This document shows positions 43,310 to 44,157 of a DNA stretch of 44,157 bases, piece by piece (position 1 is the stretch's first letter; every line of letters begins with the position of its first letter). The stretch is from Deltaproteobacteria bacterium (GTDB taxonomy: Bacteria > Myxococcota > Myxococcia > Myxococcales > JAHFDP01): positions 1 to 44,157 of the forward strand of contig JAHFDP010000029.1 of NCBI GenBank assembly GCA_023248955.1. The letters are read 5' to 3'. Both the position numbers and the translations under genes were made by a program. The notes under the pieces are model-generated. The model was given only the letters and a program-made list of their open reading frames with translations. It did not search any database and was not told the DNA's origin.

Positions 43310-44141
43310 GCGTGCTTCGCCACTGTCCATAATAAAAAGGCCAGCCGCGCAATTGCGTAAACGGCAACGCGACGTCCGCGAAGACGATGGACCACGACGG
43401 ACCGCCGCCTTCATGCGGTAGGAGAATTTCTCCCAACGTAAATCCAATGAATGGATTCGTCTGCCCCGGCCGCGTGGCGACGTGTTCGAAGAGAAGCGTG
43501 GTGGTGCCGAGGGAGAGCGCGAATCGTGCGGCCGCGCCGCCAATGGGATGACGGTAACCGCTTTGCAAATAGGCATTGAGCGCGCCGGGATCGAACGCGT
43601 GGCCGCCGAATTCGTCCCACGCATACCAAGGATTCCATTCAGCGATTGCGCCGACGTCGAAGGACTCGAAAGCCCACGACCAGCCGCCGCCGATTGCCGC
43701 GGCGGGATTGTCGAGGGAGATCGAAGCGCGAGCGGTCCAGTGCGCGCCTGGCGCGAGTGGCGCCTCGTCGGCGCGGGCGGCGCCGGCAACAAGTATAAGA
43801 ACGATCACGTGGATGGCCGGGTCGAGCCCGGCCATGACAGCTCTCCCTTTACGCAGCACGAAGAACAAGAGAACGAGCACTGCTGCGATTCCCGCTTCTC
43901 CGCCACTCGAGCAACCGTGCTTTGGCAAATCCGCGCTCCACGGGCCGTGGCCGGGCGTGCCCTCGATGAGCTCTTTGTAAACGGCGCTGCCACAATATTT
44001 ATTGTCGACGGTGCATCCCGATTTTCGCGTGAACCATTTCGTGAAAAACAGATCGAGTTGCGCCCGTCGTGCGTCGATCGCGGCGGGGGCGAGAAGAATG
44101 TCGTAGAGCTCACGCGAAGCTTGAATGGCCGCGGTTTTCAT
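43293..44141 (-). CDS. Exported protein; possible fusion of two genes at a palindromic repeat
   Basis: A 282-codon frame, open beyond 44141 to the window edge, so the true start may lie outside. Residues 1-100 end in CSSGGEAGIAAVLVLLFFVLRKGR: Cys, a membrane helix and basic residues, like the C-terminal sorting tail of GlyGly/MYXO-CTERM type proteins. The next codons lie in a palindrome (43809-43838) and read VMAGLDPAIH. From Met103 (ATG 43835) the sequence looks like a new signal peptide (MAGLDPAIHVIVLILVAGAA, cut near ARADEA) and then a beta-rich domain resembling an outer-membrane barrel (GGGWSWAFESFDVGAIAEW, YLQSGYRHPIGG) ending in Trp. Two genes, 43835-43293 and an upstream one lacking its stop, may thus be merged. 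No family was recognised. Confidence 0.6.
   Translation of the reverse strand: MKTAAIQASRELYDILLAPAAIDARRAQLDLFFTKWFTRKSGCTVDNKYCGSAVYKELIEGTPGHGPWSADLPKHGCSSGGEAGIAAVLVLLFFVLRKGRAVMAGLDPAIHVIVLILVAGAARADEAPLAPGAHWTARASISLDNPAAAIGGGWSWAFESFDVGAIAEWNPWYAWDEFGGHAFDPGALNAYLQSGYRHPIGGAAARFALSLGTTTLLFEHVATRPGQTNPFIGFTLGEILLPHEGGGPSWSIVFADVALPFTQLRGWPFYYGQWRSTLTARW
43809..43838. repeat. REP-like palindrome
   Basis: ATGGCCGGG (43813-43821) and CCCGGCCAT (43827-43835) form a perfect 9-bp stem around TCGAG. Its minus-strand translation, MAGLDPAIH, is a familiar product of dispersed palindromes in alpha- and other Proteobacteria (recollection). It supplies an ATG within the last minus-strand gene. Confidence 0.75.
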
Positions 44142-44157
44142 CGCCGCCGCACTCGGT

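Overview
The window looks like chromosomal DNA from a high-GC, Gram-negative bacterium of the Myxococcota (former Deltaproteobacteria) type. This is an inference from content. It rests on large secreted lipoproteins built of TIG/IPT and RCC1 repeats, cysteine-rich lipoproteins of the kind common in myxobacteria, a DUF4388-type protein fused to J and TPR domains, a membrane class III cyclase and an Arg/Gly-rich Rho. No rRNA, tRNA, CRISPR array, phage or intact insertion sequence was seen.

Positions 1-16.2 kb are an accessory, surface-protein region. It starts with the 5' part of a lipoprotein on the minus strand whose close paralogue lies at 12.6-16.2 kb. Next come a zinc-type MDR oxidoreductase, a VapBC-type toxin-antitoxin pair, a 109-bp inverted-repeat element, a cysteine-rich lipoprotein and a decayed sigma-region-4/PQQ-propeller chimera. 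A minus-strand operon (7982 to 4475) encodes three secreted lipoproteins, the middle one with two CxxCH haem motifs, and has an extended -10 promoter. A second minus-strand operon (16197 to 8252) encodes two giant lipoproteins: one with TIG repeats plus two near-identical LamG-like domains (a 500-bp perfect DNA repeat), the other with 8 TIG and 14 RCC1-like repeats.

Positions 16.3-22.5 kb hold a probable signalling pair (PilZ-like/SAM-methyltransferase plus a 6-TM nucleotide cyclase), a secreted protein of unknown function, a PMT-type protein mannosyltransferase and a MazEF module. Positions 22.7-25.8 kb hold an ExbB-ExbD-ExbD proton-motive-force motor operon ending in a hotdog thioesterase, then a pteridine-reductase-like SDR. 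Positions 25.9-28.1 kb carry a coiled-coil protein with a RelE-like C-terminal domain and two small membrane proteins. A second MazEF pair with a clear palindromic operator follows at 28.1-28.7 kb.

Positions 28.8-44.2 kb are mostly housekeeping: sppA, a DUF4388/J/TPR protein and rho in one minus-strand operon; a two-domain VOC protein; mfd; then an operon of three parvulin-type chaperones ending in surA-pdxA. Several palindromic or structured repeats are scattered here: a 129-bp palindromic element inserted in frame inside mfd, two copies of a 175-nt multi-hairpin element (27.9 and 39.1 kb), and a short palindrome that supplies an internal start codon in the last minus-strand gene. These repeats and the methyltransferase-cyclase pair are the least explained parts of the window.
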